Source of the DNA: CAAGNP01 sp964611185
Lineage (GTDB): Bacteria > Bacteroidota > Bacteroidia > Bacteroidales > UBA932
NCBI GenBank assembly: GCA_964611185.1
Contig: CAZSXE010000006.1
Location: 1 to 64,000 of the forward strand
Direction of reading: 5' to 3'
DNA: 64,000 nucleotides
Positions 1-8,109 of this stretch are shown one piece after another (the stretch's first letter is position 1; each line of letters opens with the position of its first letter). Both the position numbers and the translations under genes were made by a program. The notes below the pieces were generated by a model. It was not told the origin of the DNA and did not search any database. It saw only the letters and a list, made by a program, of their open reading frames with translations.

Positions 1-1331
1 GTCGTTTTAAAGAATTTCTGTGCGTGCAGACGGTCGATCATATTGTGGGCGGATTGATTAGCTTGGAGGAAGGCTTCCATATTGGACTTTTTAATGGGGA
101 CGGCTGGAGGGGACTGCATCTTTAGGGGATTGATAGGTGAGCCGTTTTTCCATATTCTGAAATCAAGATGAGGGCCGGTGGAAGAACCGGTACTCCCTAC
201 ATAACCGATGACCTGACCCTGTGATACCCTTTTTCCCACTGCGAGACCTTTTCCGTATCTCGAAAGATGCAGATAGGCCGATGTATAGACTGAGTTATGC
301 TTAATTTTCACGGTATGTCCACCACCTCCGTTATAGCCTTTCGACACGACTACACCATCACCTATGCTCATTACCGGAGTTCCGGTCGGGGCCGCGTAAT
401 CGATCCCCGTATGAGGACGAACCTTCCTGGTAATGGGATGTTTTCTTGCATAAGAAAAACCGGAGCTGATACGGGTAAAGCTCAGAGGAGCTTTTAAGAA
501 AGCTTTTCTCATACTCTCCCCTTTTTCATTCCAATACTTATTGGTAGTCCCCTCCTCATCAAAATAATAGACAGGGTAATCCTTCCCGGAATGATTAAAA
601 ACAGCATAATGGACTTTGCCTATATCGAGAATATCCCCCTTATAACTCATCACCTCATAAAGTGCCTTAAAGGAATCTCCTTTTTGAAGACCGAAAAAGT
701 CAATACTCCAAGCATAAATTTCAGAAAGTTTCAAAGCTAAAATTGGGGTTACACCTGCATCACTCAAATCCACCCACAAAGAGGTATTAATGGTAATTTC
801 GGAATATTGAAGGGCGGTATTTATCTCTTTTTCAAAAATCGTTACAGAAAGTGTATCCTTAAGACCGAACACGACAAAAGACTCTCCGTCCCTTTCATAG
901 ACAAGATGGGCCAACTCCGGAACTGAGTCTTTAGTAAAATATGCCTGATATTTATTGCCTACCTTTATCTGTCTCAGATCAAAAACTCCTTTACATTTTT
1001 GCGATAAATCATATATCGTATTTTGAGAGACATCAAGTCGAGTAAGAAGGGTAGAAAAGAAATCTCCTCTCTTTATAGATCCCTCCTCTACATCATAATT
1101 GGAAATAGGAATTCCATATTCGTAAATTACCGTATCTGCCGTCTCTTTTATCAACTCGGCCACACTACTGTTATCTCGCAAAGAAAATTTATTTATCGAC
1201 ATTGGCAAAAAAACAAAAAGAAGGACAACCACCGCCGCTACTCCGACTGTCACGCAAGTCCAAATTATTGTTTTTCTTGATGTTACGATAGATTTAATTT
1301 TGTTTTTAAACTCCTTTGAGAAAATTTCCAT
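1..1331 (-). CDS. M23 family (LytM-type) metallopeptidase, partial at 3' end
   Basis: Reading leftward from ATG at 1331, the frame stays open to the window edge, so about 443 residues are seen and the C-terminus is missing. A short cytoplasmic start is followed by one membrane segment (about residues 26-45), a middle domain like those of OapA/LytM-type envelope peptidases, and a C-terminal M23 domain. The M23 motifs are HTGID and YLHLS, then a GPHLDFR stretch where the family usually has HLHFE. The third zinc ligand is therefore Asp, not His, so catalytic activity is uncertain. Families of this type cleave peptidoglycan cross-bridges or act as activators of amidases. It is transcribed away from the division cluster. 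Confidence 0.85.
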   Translation of the reverse strand, partial: MEIFSKEFKNKIKSIVTSRKTIIWTCVTVGVAAVVVLLFVFLPMSINKFSLRDNSSVAELIKETADTVIYEYGIPISNYDVEEGSIKRGDFFSTLLTRLDVSQNTIYDLSQKCKGVFDLRQIKVGNKYQAYFTKDSVPELAHLVYERDGESFVVFGLKDTLSVTIFEKEINTALQYSEITINTSLWVDLSDAGVTPILALKLSEIYAWSIDFFGLQKGDSFKALYEVMSYKGDILDIGKVHYAVFNHSGKDYPVYYFDEEGTTNKYWNEKGESMRKAFLKAPLSFTRISSGFSYARKHPITRKVRPHTGIDYAAPTGTPVMSIGDGVVVSKGYNGGGGHTVKIKHNSVYTSAYLHLSRYGKGLAVGKRVSQGQVIGYVGSTGSSTGPHLDFRIWKNGSPINPLKMQSPPAVPIKKSNMEAFLQANQSAHNMIDRLHAQKFFKT

Positions 1332-1383
1332 GATTACTGTAAGTTTATTTTTGCACGAATATAATTGAATAAATTGATAATTG

Positions 1384-1430
1384 TTTGAAAATTGTGGAAA
1401 ACTTTGGAAAATTGTGGAAAACTTTGGAAA
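1384..1430 (+). promoter_or_regulatory. MraZ-type operator: 10-bp-phased direct repeats
   Basis: Boxes ending in GGAAA (GTGGAAA at 1394 and 1414, TTGGAAA at 1404 and 1424, and a degenerate TTTGAAA at 1384) recur at exactly 10-bp steps just upstream of mraZ. Known MraZ proteins bind short G-rich direct repeats with 10-bp periodicity in the promoter of their own operon. The spacing and position here fit that arrangement, so autoregulation of the cluster by MraZ is inferred. Confidence 0.75.
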
Positions 1431-1438
1431 TAATTATG

Positions 1439-1446
1439 TATATTTG
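1439..1446 (+). promoter_or_regulatory. Predicted -7 promoter element for mraZ/dcw cluster
   Basis: TATATTTG matches the Bacteroidetes -7 consensus TAnnTTTG and lies 23 bp before the mraZ ATG, directly after the operator repeats. No well-spaced TTTG -33 element is evident because that space is filled by the GGAAA boxes. A second TAnnTTTG match (TATTTTTG) lies at 1346-1353, upstream of the boxes. Confidence 0.55.
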
Positions 1447-1469
1447 CAGAAAGAAATAAAGCACGAAAA

Positions 1470-1916
1470 ATGGTCAAATTTGTAGGAGAATATAGATCAA
1501 AACTTGATGATAAGGGGAGACTTGTCTTCCCTTCGGCATTTAAGTCTCTTATGGATAAAGAGCCTCTGCGCTTCGTGGTAAAGCACGATTTGTTTTCTGA
1601 CTGCCTTTCTATCTACACATATTCTGAGTGGGAAAGAGAATCGGAAGAGATAAAATCAAAATTAAATTTTTTCAATAAAGAGCACAGCAAGTTCTGGAGA
1701 GGATATATGAACAACAGAGCTCTCATAGAGCCCGACGAGAAACTCGGCAGAATAACCATTCCCAGACAGCTTCTTGACTCCATAAATGTGAAGAAAGAGG
1801 TAGTATTCAGCGGGAATGACCACAAAATCGAACTATGGGCAAAAGAGAATTACGACTCAAGTACAATAGGAGAAGATGAATTCATATCACTCGCTGAAAA
1901 GATTTTGGGGCAATAA
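1470..1916 (+). CDS. mraZ: Transcriptional regulator MraZ
   Basis: The 148-residue product starts with the family pattern FVGEYRSKLDDKGRLVFPSAF and repeats it as a second AbrB-like half (EKLGRITIPRQLL, about residues 90-102), so both swapped-hairpin MraZ domains are present. MraZ proteins bind DNA at the promoter of the dcw cluster. It is the first gene of the long plus-strand cluster and is preceded by phased repeats that look like its own operator. The length is normal for the family. The ATG at 1470 is chosen because the conserved N-terminus begins there. Confidence 0.95.
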   Translation: MVKFVGEYRSKLDDKGRLVFPSAFKSLMDKEPLRFVVKHDLFSDCLSIYTYSEWERESEEIKSKLNFFNKEHSKFWRGYMNNRALIEPDEKLGRITIPRQLLDSINVKKEVVFSGNDHKIELWAKENYDSSTIGEDEFISLAEKILGQ

Positions 1917-1949
1917 ACTTCGCGAGAGATTTTAAGTAACGAAATAAAT

Positions 1950-1991
1950 TTTCCAAGTACAAAAAGCATATTTCCAAGTATAACAAGCATA
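1950..1991 (+). repeat. Two 21-bp tandem repeats between mraZ and rsmH
   Basis: Two adjacent 21-bp units (1950-1970 and 1971-1991) differ at only two positions. Each starts with TTTCCAAGTA, and TTTCCA is the reverse complement of the TGGAAA core found in the repeats before mraZ. The 21-bp step puts the two cores two helical turns apart. The role is unknown; a second binding region for MraZ is a possibility. Confidence 0.6.
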
Positions 1992-2017
1992 AACGGGAAA
2001 ATATAAATACTACTAAA

Positions 2018-2926
2018 ATGTCAACCTATCACACTTCTGTACTTCTGAAAGAAAGCATTTCGGCTCTTAATATTCAAGAGTCCGGCATTTACATCGACGC
2101 CACACTCGGCGGCGGAGGTCACTCGAAAGAGATTCTCTCCCACCTTGGCAAAAACGGAAGACTTATGGTCTTCGACAAAGACAGCGACGCCCTCAACAAT
2201 GCTCCGAAAGACAAAAGAGTAATCGTTGTCCACAACAATTTCAGGTTTATTCACAATTTTGTAAAATTCTACGGATTTGACGGCGTTGACGGTATATTGG
2301 CAGACCTTGGTGTCTCCTCACACCAGTTTGACACCTCGGAAAGGGGATTTTCATTTCGATTCGATACCCCGCTTGATATGAGAATGAATATTTTATCAGA
2401 CAAGAGTGCGCGAGATATTATCAATAACTACCGCGAGGAAGATCTTGCAAGAATATTCAAGCTCTATGGAGAAGTGGAAAATAGCAAGAAAGTAGCAAAT
2501 TTAATCTGCTCGGCGAGAGCCAAAGCTCCTATTATGAACACTTCCGACCTCGCTAAAGCAATAGAAAAAGTGCTCCCTCCTACCTCAGAACACAAATTTC
2601 TCGCAAAAATCTATCAAGCCCTCAGAATTGAGGTAAACGGAGAGATGAGCAGCCTCGAATATTTTCTCAGAGGGGCACAGAAATCTTTGAACCCGGGAGG
2701 TAAACTCTCAATTATAACTTATCACTCCCTCGAAGACAGAATGGTCAAAAACTTCCTGAAATCGGGATCGATAGACGGAAACATCGAGAGCGATATTTAC
2801 GGAAATAAAAAAGCCCCTTTAAGGGCAATAAATAAAAAACCCGCACTCCCTGCAGAAGAGGAGATAGCATCAAACACTCGTGCTCGAAGTGCAAAATTAA
2901 GAATAGGTGAAAAGGTAAATGGCTAA
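2018..2926 (+). CDS. rsmH: 16S rRNA (cytosine-1402-N4)-methyltransferase RsmH
   Basis: The product (302 aa) is the SAM-dependent enzyme that methylates N4 of C1402 in 16S rRNA. Visible signatures are the N-terminal HTSVLLKES, the SAM-binding DATLGGGGHS (about residues 27-36), GILADLGVSSHQFD and the late ITYHSLEDRMVKNF. It occupies the standard second position of dcw clusters. Its last 8 bases overlap the start of ftsL, which suggests coupled translation. Confidence 0.96.
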   Translation: MSTYHTSVLLKESISALNIQESGIYIDATLGGGGHSKEILSHLGKNGRLMVFDKDSDALNNAPKDKRVIVVHNNFRFIHNFVKFYGFDGVDGILADLGVSSHQFDTSERGFSFRFDTPLDMRMNILSDKSARDIINNYREEDLARIFKLYGEVENSKKVANLICSARAKAPIMNTSDLAKAIEKVLPPTSEHKFLAKIYQALRIEVNGEMSSLEYFLRGAQKSLNPGGKLSIITYHSLEDRMVKNFLKSGSIDGNIESDIYGNKKAPLRAINKKPALPAEEEIASNTRARSAKLRIGEKVNG

Positions 2927-3245
2927 ACAATCTTGGTTCGGTAAATTTATAGGAGGAAAGTTCTTAGTTCAAAACGGGGGTCTTGCAAAACGCTGGGTCT
3001 TCGTTGTTTACATATTCGCATTGATAATACTCTACATCACCATGCGATTTATGGTAAAAGAGACACTTCTGACACAAGTGAAAAACCACGAAATAATTAA
3101 AGATTTAAAGGCTGAATATACAGGCAAAAATTCGCAATTACTGTTTTTAAGTAAAAGAGGAGAAGTAGAAAAGATGTTGAAGGAGAAGAAATCATCCCTG
3201 TCCGCCCCCAATCTTCCACCTAAAATCATTAAATACGCCGATTAA
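2919..3245 (+). CDS. ftsL: FtsL-like cell division protein
   Basis: This 108-residue protein has a short cytoplasmic N-terminus, one membrane helix (about residues 25-44) and a charged periplasmic segment that could form a coiled coil (about 48-90). The size, topology and position between rsmH and ftsI are those of the FtsL-type divisome protein, which bridges FtsQ/DivIB and FtsW-FtsI. Sequence similarity to E. coli FtsL is not obvious, as is usual for this fast-evolving family, so the assignment rests mostly on context. It overlaps rsmH by 8 bp. Confidence 0.82.
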   Translation: MAKQSWFGKFIGGKFLVQNGGLAKRWVFVVYIFALIILYITMRFMVKETLLTQVKNHEIIKDLKAEYTGKNSQLLFLSKRGEVEKMLKEKKSSLSAPNLPPKIIKYAD

Positions 3246-3251
3246 ATTTAT

Positions 3252-5366
3252 ATGTCAGAAAACAAATACATAGAGAAAACCGTTAGAAGATTTACATTCG
3301 TGTATATCTTCACCGCCATTTTATCGATAGCGGTAATCATACGCATCATCTCTCTTCAGTATTTTTCCAATGACAAAGTAACAACAGCAGACATCTACAA
3401 CACTCAGGAACTTGAAGCTCGTCGGGGAAGCATCCTCGCGGAAGATGGACGGCCTCTTGCCCTTTCGATGCCTTATTACCAGATCAGGATGGATTGCGTA
3501 ACAGTCAGTGATTCTGTTTTCAAAGCAGACATTGGCAATTTATCCAAATCACTTGCTCTGATGTTCGGAGACAAATCTGCCTCAGCCTACAAATCCGATA
3601 TCACCAAGGCAAGAAGTAATAAGAATCAGTATAAACTTATAGGGGACAGAAGTATCGATTTTCTCGAACTGAAAGAATTGAAAGAGTTTCCCATTTTCTG
3701 CCTCGGCAAATTCAAGGGAGGACTTATTGTTGTCCAAAAAAACAAAAGGACAAACCCTTACGGAAGCCTTGCACACAGAACCATCGGATATATAAATGAA
3801 GACGGAGGGGGAGTAGGTCTTGAAAACAGTTTCAACTACAAACTTGAGGGTACACCGGGGTTACAGTATGTGAAAAGGCAACTCGGAGGGGATTACATAC
3901 CGGTAATGGGGATAGATGCAATTCCGGCACAAGACGGATATGACATCAGGACCACCATCGATATCGACATCCAAGAGGCAGCGGAAATGGCACTCAAAGA
4001 GCAGATTTCAAAAAGCGATGTATTCGAAGGTGGCACAGCAATAGTGATGGAAGTTTCTACAGGAGCTATCAGAGCTATCGCCAATATGAAAAGAATGGGA
4101 AACGGAAGCTACGATGAATCATACAATTACGCCATTCACGAGGCCACAGAACCCGGTTCCACCCTCAAGCTCGCCGCCCTGATATCACTTCTCGAAGATG
4201 GATATGTCACTCTTTCCACCCCTGTGGACGGTGGAAACGGAGAGTGGAAATACAAAGGGACACTCTTTTCGGACACGCATGTCGGAGGTTACGGAAAGCT
4301 GAATGTAAAAGAGGCTTTCGCCAAATCTTCAAATGTATGCTTCGCAAAAATGATAGCAGAACACTACGGTAACGATGAAGCAACTTATGTATCGAGAATC
4401 ACCAATATGAAAATCGGTGAAAAATACAATCTTGAGATAGAAGGAGAAGGGAGATCGACAATTCATACCACATCGGATAGCGACTGGTCGGGAGTGACAC
4501 TCCCAATGATGGGAATAGGATACGCAATGCTTCTCACCCCACTTCACACCTTGACATTCTACAATGCTGTAGCCAATAACGGCAGGATGGTAAAGCCATA
4601 CTTTGTGGAAGACTTTGAAAAAGACGGAAAAGTGGAAGAAACATTTGAATCTCAGATAATTACAGGTGCAATTTGTTCCCAAAAAACAATCAGGGAGGTC
4701 AAAGAGGCATTAAAATATGTAGTAGAATATGGAACAGCGGCACGATACAAAGACGAGAGATATGAGTTTTCCGGGAAAACAGGAACGGCACAGATAGCTT
4801 TCGACGGTAAATATAAAGATAGCCAGGGGTACAGGAAACATCAGGCATCCTTTGCAGGGTTTTTCCCTTCGGATGACCCCAAGTACTCCTGTATAGTGGT
4901 GATGTACACAGGAAAAACAAGATCCAATTTTTACGGAGGCACATGGGCAACACCTGTATTTAAACAAATAGCCGATAAAATTTTCACATCCCATCCCCAG
5001 TGGCAAAAACCACTCTACGCCAAAGGAATCATCCCTCCAGACAACCCCGACATTGCCCCGGGCAAAGCTACGCAAGAGAAAATCTCCATGATGGAACTTC
5101 CTATGAAAGAGAGACCGGAAATCCCTTCAAGCGGGTGGATAAAAATAGAAGAAAACGGATCCCGGATGGTAGCCAAAAAGATTGACATAGAAAAAAACCA
5201 CATACCCGATGTCATCAATATGGGACTGAAGGATGCCCTATATATACTTGAAAATGAGGGATATAGTGTGGAATTTTACGGCAGGGGGAGAGTTAAAGAA
5301 CAAAATCCAGCACCCGGTACAATTGTAAGTAATAACAGCACGGTATTATTAAAATTATCTGAATAA
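3252..5366 (+). CDS. ftsI: Division-specific penicillin-binding transpeptidase FtsI (PBP3) with PASTA domain
   Basis: The 704-residue protein has an N-terminal membrane helix (about 12-35), a PBP dimerization domain, a transpeptidase domain and a C-terminal PASTA domain (about 640-704). The three catalytic motifs are visible: S303-T-L-K306, S359-S-N361 and K509-T-G511. It cross-links septal peptidoglycan together with FtsW. The PASTA tail is a feature shared with other Bacteroidetes FtsI and absent in E. coli. It starts 6 bp after ftsL and is followed after 1 bp by murE. Confidence 0.96.
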   Translation: MSENKYIEKTVRRFTFVYIFTAILSIAVIIRIISLQYFSNDKVTTADIYNTQELEARRGSILAEDGRPLALSMPYYQIRMDCVTVSDSVFKADIGNLSKSLALMFGDKSASAYKSDITKARSNKNQYKLIGDRSIDFLELKELKEFPIFCLGKFKGGLIVVQKNKRTNPYGSLAHRTIGYINEDGGGVGLENSFNYKLEGTPGLQYVKRQLGGDYIPVMGIDAIPAQDGYDIRTTIDIDIQEAAEMALKEQISKSDVFEGGTAIVMEVSTGAIRAIANMKRMGNGSYDESYNYAIHEATEPGSTLKLAALISLLEDGYVTLSTPVDGGNGEWKYKGTLFSDTHVGGYGKLNVKEAFAKSSNVCFAKMIAEHYGNDEATYVSRITNMKIGEKYNLEIEGEGRSTIHTTSDSDWSGVTLPMMGIGYAMLLTPLHTLTFYNAVANNGRMVKPYFVEDFEKDGKVEETFESQIITGAICSQKTIREVKEALKYVVEYGTAARYKDERYEFSGKTGTAQIAFDGKYKDSQGYRKHQASFAGFFPSDDPKYSCIVVMYTGKTRSNFYGGTWATPVFKQIADKIFTSHPQWQKPLYAKGIIPPDNPDIAPGKATQEKISMMELPMKERPEIPSSGWIKIEENGSRMVAKKIDIEKNHIPDVINMGLKDALYILENEGYSVEFYGRGRVKEQNPAPGTIVSNNSTVLLKLSE

Positions 5367-5367
5367 T

Positions 5368-6834
5368 ATGAAACTAAAAGAGATACTATCAACAATAGAA
5401 GTAATCGACACTATCGGAAACACCGATATCGAAATAAAGAAAATATTCATTGATTCTCGCCGCTGCGAGAAAGGTTCCCTTTTTATTGCAGTAAAAGGGA
5501 TAGACACCGATGGACACGAATACATAGCCAAAGCTATCGAGAATGGCGCCGAAATTGTCGTTTACGAAGAAGAATCATACAAGGCACTGATTAAAGAAAA
5601 GGGTGTAACTGGGATTAGAATTGCCAACTCAAGAATGGCAGTCGCCCTAATCGCAGATAATTTCTACGACCACCCAAGCTCCAAACTCTACCTTGTCGGT
5701 GTTACGGGGACAAACGGAAAAACTACCATTGCTACACTCTTATACAACTTATTTACCTCATTGGGATACGGTTGCGGCCTGCTTTCCACTATTGCAAATT
5801 ATGTTGAAAAAGATGTATATCCCACCATCAACACCACCCCCGATCCCATTTCCATAAACTCACTCATGGCAGAAATGGTTAAAAGAGGGTGCGGATATTG
5901 CTTTATGGAGGTAAGCTCTCATTCTCTCGATCAGGACCGAGTAGCGGGATTAAAATTCAAAGGGGCCATATTTACCAATCTCACGCATGATCATCTTGAC
6001 TATCATAAGACCTTTGCAGAATATCTGAGATGCAAGAAAAAACTCTTCGACTCACTTGATAAGAACGCTTTCGCCCTTATAAATATTGATGACAAAAACG
6101 GAAAGGTAATGGTTCAGAATACAAAAGCTAAGGTTTATGAGTATTCTCTCCGCACCGCAGCCGATTTCAAAGTTAAAATCATCGAAAAAAGCATTGAAGG
6201 ATCACTTCTTAATATGGATGGCAAAGATGTTTGGACGAGGTTTATAGGGGTGCATAATGCGCACAATCTCATTGCCGTTTACGGCGCAGCCATCCTCTTG
6301 GGAGCCTCCAAGGATGAGGTTCTCACTGAAATAAGCAATCTTAAATCGGTGGCCGGAAGGCTCGAATACATAAAAGGGGGAAATGATATCACCGCTGTTA
6401 TCGACTACGCACACACTCCTGATGCACTTGAAAATGTATTGGCTACACTAAAAGACATCTCAGCCGACAACGAACTCGTAGCAGTGTTCGGATGCGGAGG
6501 TAACAGAGACAAGACAAAACGCCCCGAAATGGGTGCAATTGCCGAAAAATGGGCAGAAAGAATAATCGTTACATCAGATAATCCTCGTTTTGAAAATCCC
6601 GAGCAGATAATCCTCGATATAAAAGAAGGGATGAGTACAAAAGGGAGGGCAAAATCACTCTTTATAACAGACAGAAAAGAGGGTATCAGAACTGCTCTAA
6701 TGACTGCAAAGCCAGGTTCCATCATCCTTATTGCCGGAAAAGGGCATGAAGACTATCAGATCGTAAACGGAGTCAAATCACATTTTGACGACAAAGAGAT
6801 TGTTAAAGAATTTTTTGAAGAACTAACTAAATAA
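5368..6834 (+). CDS. murE: UDP-MurNAc-L-Ala-D-Glu:meso-diaminopimelate ligase MurE
   Basis: This 488-residue Mur ligase carries the ATP loop GVTGTNGKTT (K118), the central-domain HDHLDYHKTF and the C-terminal D404-N-P-R407 motif. DNPR is the signature of ligases that add meso-diaminopimelate rather than lysine, so a meso-DAP peptidoglycan is predicted for the organism. The N-terminal uridine-binding domain (about 1-100) and all three Mur domains are complete. It lies in frame-tight order between ftsI and mraY. Confidence 0.96.
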   Translation: MKLKEILSTIEVIDTIGNTDIEIKKIFIDSRRCEKGSLFIAVKGIDTDGHEYIAKAIENGAEIVVYEEESYKALIKEKGVTGIRIANSRMAVALIADNFYDHPSSKLYLVGVTGTNGKTTIATLLYNLFTSLGYGCGLLSTIANYVEKDVYPTINTTPDPISINSLMAEMVKRGCGYCFMEVSSHSLDQDRVAGLKFKGAIFTNLTHDHLDYHKTFAEYLRCKKKLFDSLDKNAFALINIDDKNGKVMVQNTKAKVYEYSLRTAADFKVKIIEKSIEGSLLNMDGKDVWTRFIGVHNAHNLIAVYGAAILLGASKDEVLTEISNLKSVAGRLEYIKGGNDITAVIDYAHTPDALENVLATLKDISADNELVAVFGCGGNRDKTKRPEMGAIAEKWAERIIVTSDNPRFENPEQIILDIKEGMSTKGRAKSLFITDRKEGIRTALMTAKPGSIILIAGKGHEDYQIVNGVKSHFDDKEIVKEFFEELTK

Positions 6835-6841
6835 ACCTGAA

Positions 6842-8107
6842 ATGTTATACCACCTTTTTGAATATCTGAAAAACAACTACGACTTCCCCGGAGCAGGTCT
6901 GATGCACTATATTTCATTCAGATCGATGTTTGCAAGTATGATTGCCATCATTGTCACTATTTGGATCGGAAAATACATAATAAAGAGACTTCAGAAGAAT
7001 CAGATAGGTGAAGAGATAAGAGACCTCGGACTCGAAGGGCAATTGTCAAAGAAAGGGACACCTACAATGGGAGGTATAATAATCCTTATCGCCATTCTTG
7101 TCCCCACAATACTATTCTGCGACCTGACCAATATCTATGTTCTTCTTCTTATCATCACCACACTGTGGCTGGGATGCATCGGATTCTTGGATGACTACAT
7201 AAAGGTGTTCAAAAAAAACAAGGAGGGACTAAACGGTAAATATAAAATAATCGGACAAGTATCGCTCGGACTACTTGTGGGACTTACCCTGTGTCTGAAC
7301 GACCAAGTAGTGATAAAAGACAAAGTTGCACCCACCACCGAAGAGCTTTCGCAAATAGAGATGAATTCAGAAAAGAGCTACAACCCCATTCATAAAAGCA
7401 CCATCACCACCATTCCGTTTTTCAAAGGGAACGAGTTTGACTACAAATGGCTCGCTGTCGGCAATGGGAAAGTAAAAGACATAATGGGGTGGGTAATCTA
7501 CATAGTGGTTATAATATTTGTAATAACAGCCGTTTCCAACGGAACCAATCTCACCGATGGCATGGACGGTCTTGCAGCAGGAGTCTCGGCGATAGTAGGC
7601 GCTTCACTCGGAATACTCGCTTACCTTTCAGGCAATGTCATATATTCCAATTACCTTAATATAATGTACATACCGAATGTGGGAGAGGTAGTGATTTTTA
7701 TAGCAGCACTCATCGGAGCATTGCTCGGCTTCCTGTGGTACAACTCCTACCCCGCTCAGGTATTTATGGGTGATACCGGAAGTCTCGCCCTCGGAGGTAT
7801 AATTGCGGTAGCGGCAATAGTGATAAGAAAAGAGCTGCTGATACCCATTTTATGCGGAATATTTTTCGTAGAAAGCCTCTCTGTGATAATTCAACGAGTA
7901 TATTTTAAATATACAAAGAAAAAATACGGTGAGGGAAGAAGGGTCTTTAAAATGAGCCCCCTGCATCACCATTATCAGAAAGAAGGGATTCCTGCCTTGA
8001 TAAAAAGTCCACGCAAGGCACTTCCCGAAGCCAAAATTGTTATGCGTTTCTGGCTTGTAGCCATTCTTCTTGCAGTAGTAACTATAGTAACCTTAAAAAT
8101 TAGATAA
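6842..8107 (+). CDS. mraY: Phospho-MurNAc-pentapeptide transferase MraY
   Basis: This polytopic membrane enzyme (421 aa, about ten helices) moves phospho-MurNAc-pentapeptide from UDP to undecaprenyl phosphate to form lipid I. Visible signatures include KKGTPTMGGI, FLDDYIKVFKKNKEGL, GTNLTDGMDGLAAG, NSYPAQVFMGDTGSLALGG and the HHHYQ loop near the C-terminus. It is longer than the E. coli enzyme (360 aa) because of an insertion of about 50 residues around 155-205, which other Bacteroidetes MraY also carry. Confidence 0.96.
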   Translation: MLYHLFEYLKNNYDFPGAGLMHYISFRSMFASMIAIIVTIWIGKYIIKRLQKNQIGEEIRDLGLEGQLSKKGTPTMGGIIILIAILVPTILFCDLTNIYVLLLIITTLWLGCIGFLDDYIKVFKKNKEGLNGKYKIIGQVSLGLLVGLTLCLNDQVVIKDKVAPTTEELSQIEMNSEKSYNPIHKSTITTIPFFKGNEFDYKWLAVGNGKVKDIMGWVIYIVVIIFVITAVSNGTNLTDGMDGLAAGVSAIVGASLGILAYLSGNVIYSNYLNIMYIPNVGEVVIFIAALIGALLGFLWYNSYPAQVFMGDTGSLALGGIIAVAAIVIRKELLIPILCGIFFVESLSVIIQRVYFKYTKKKYGEGRRVFKMSPLHHHYQKEGIPALIKSPRKALPEAKIVMRFWLVAILLAVVTIVTLKIR

Positions 8108-8109
8108 TT

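Noticed and set aside
4710..5075. Long antisense frame of 121 codons inside ftsI
   Set aside because: Shadow of a well-supported gene; translated sequence has no domain pattern and there is no promoter.
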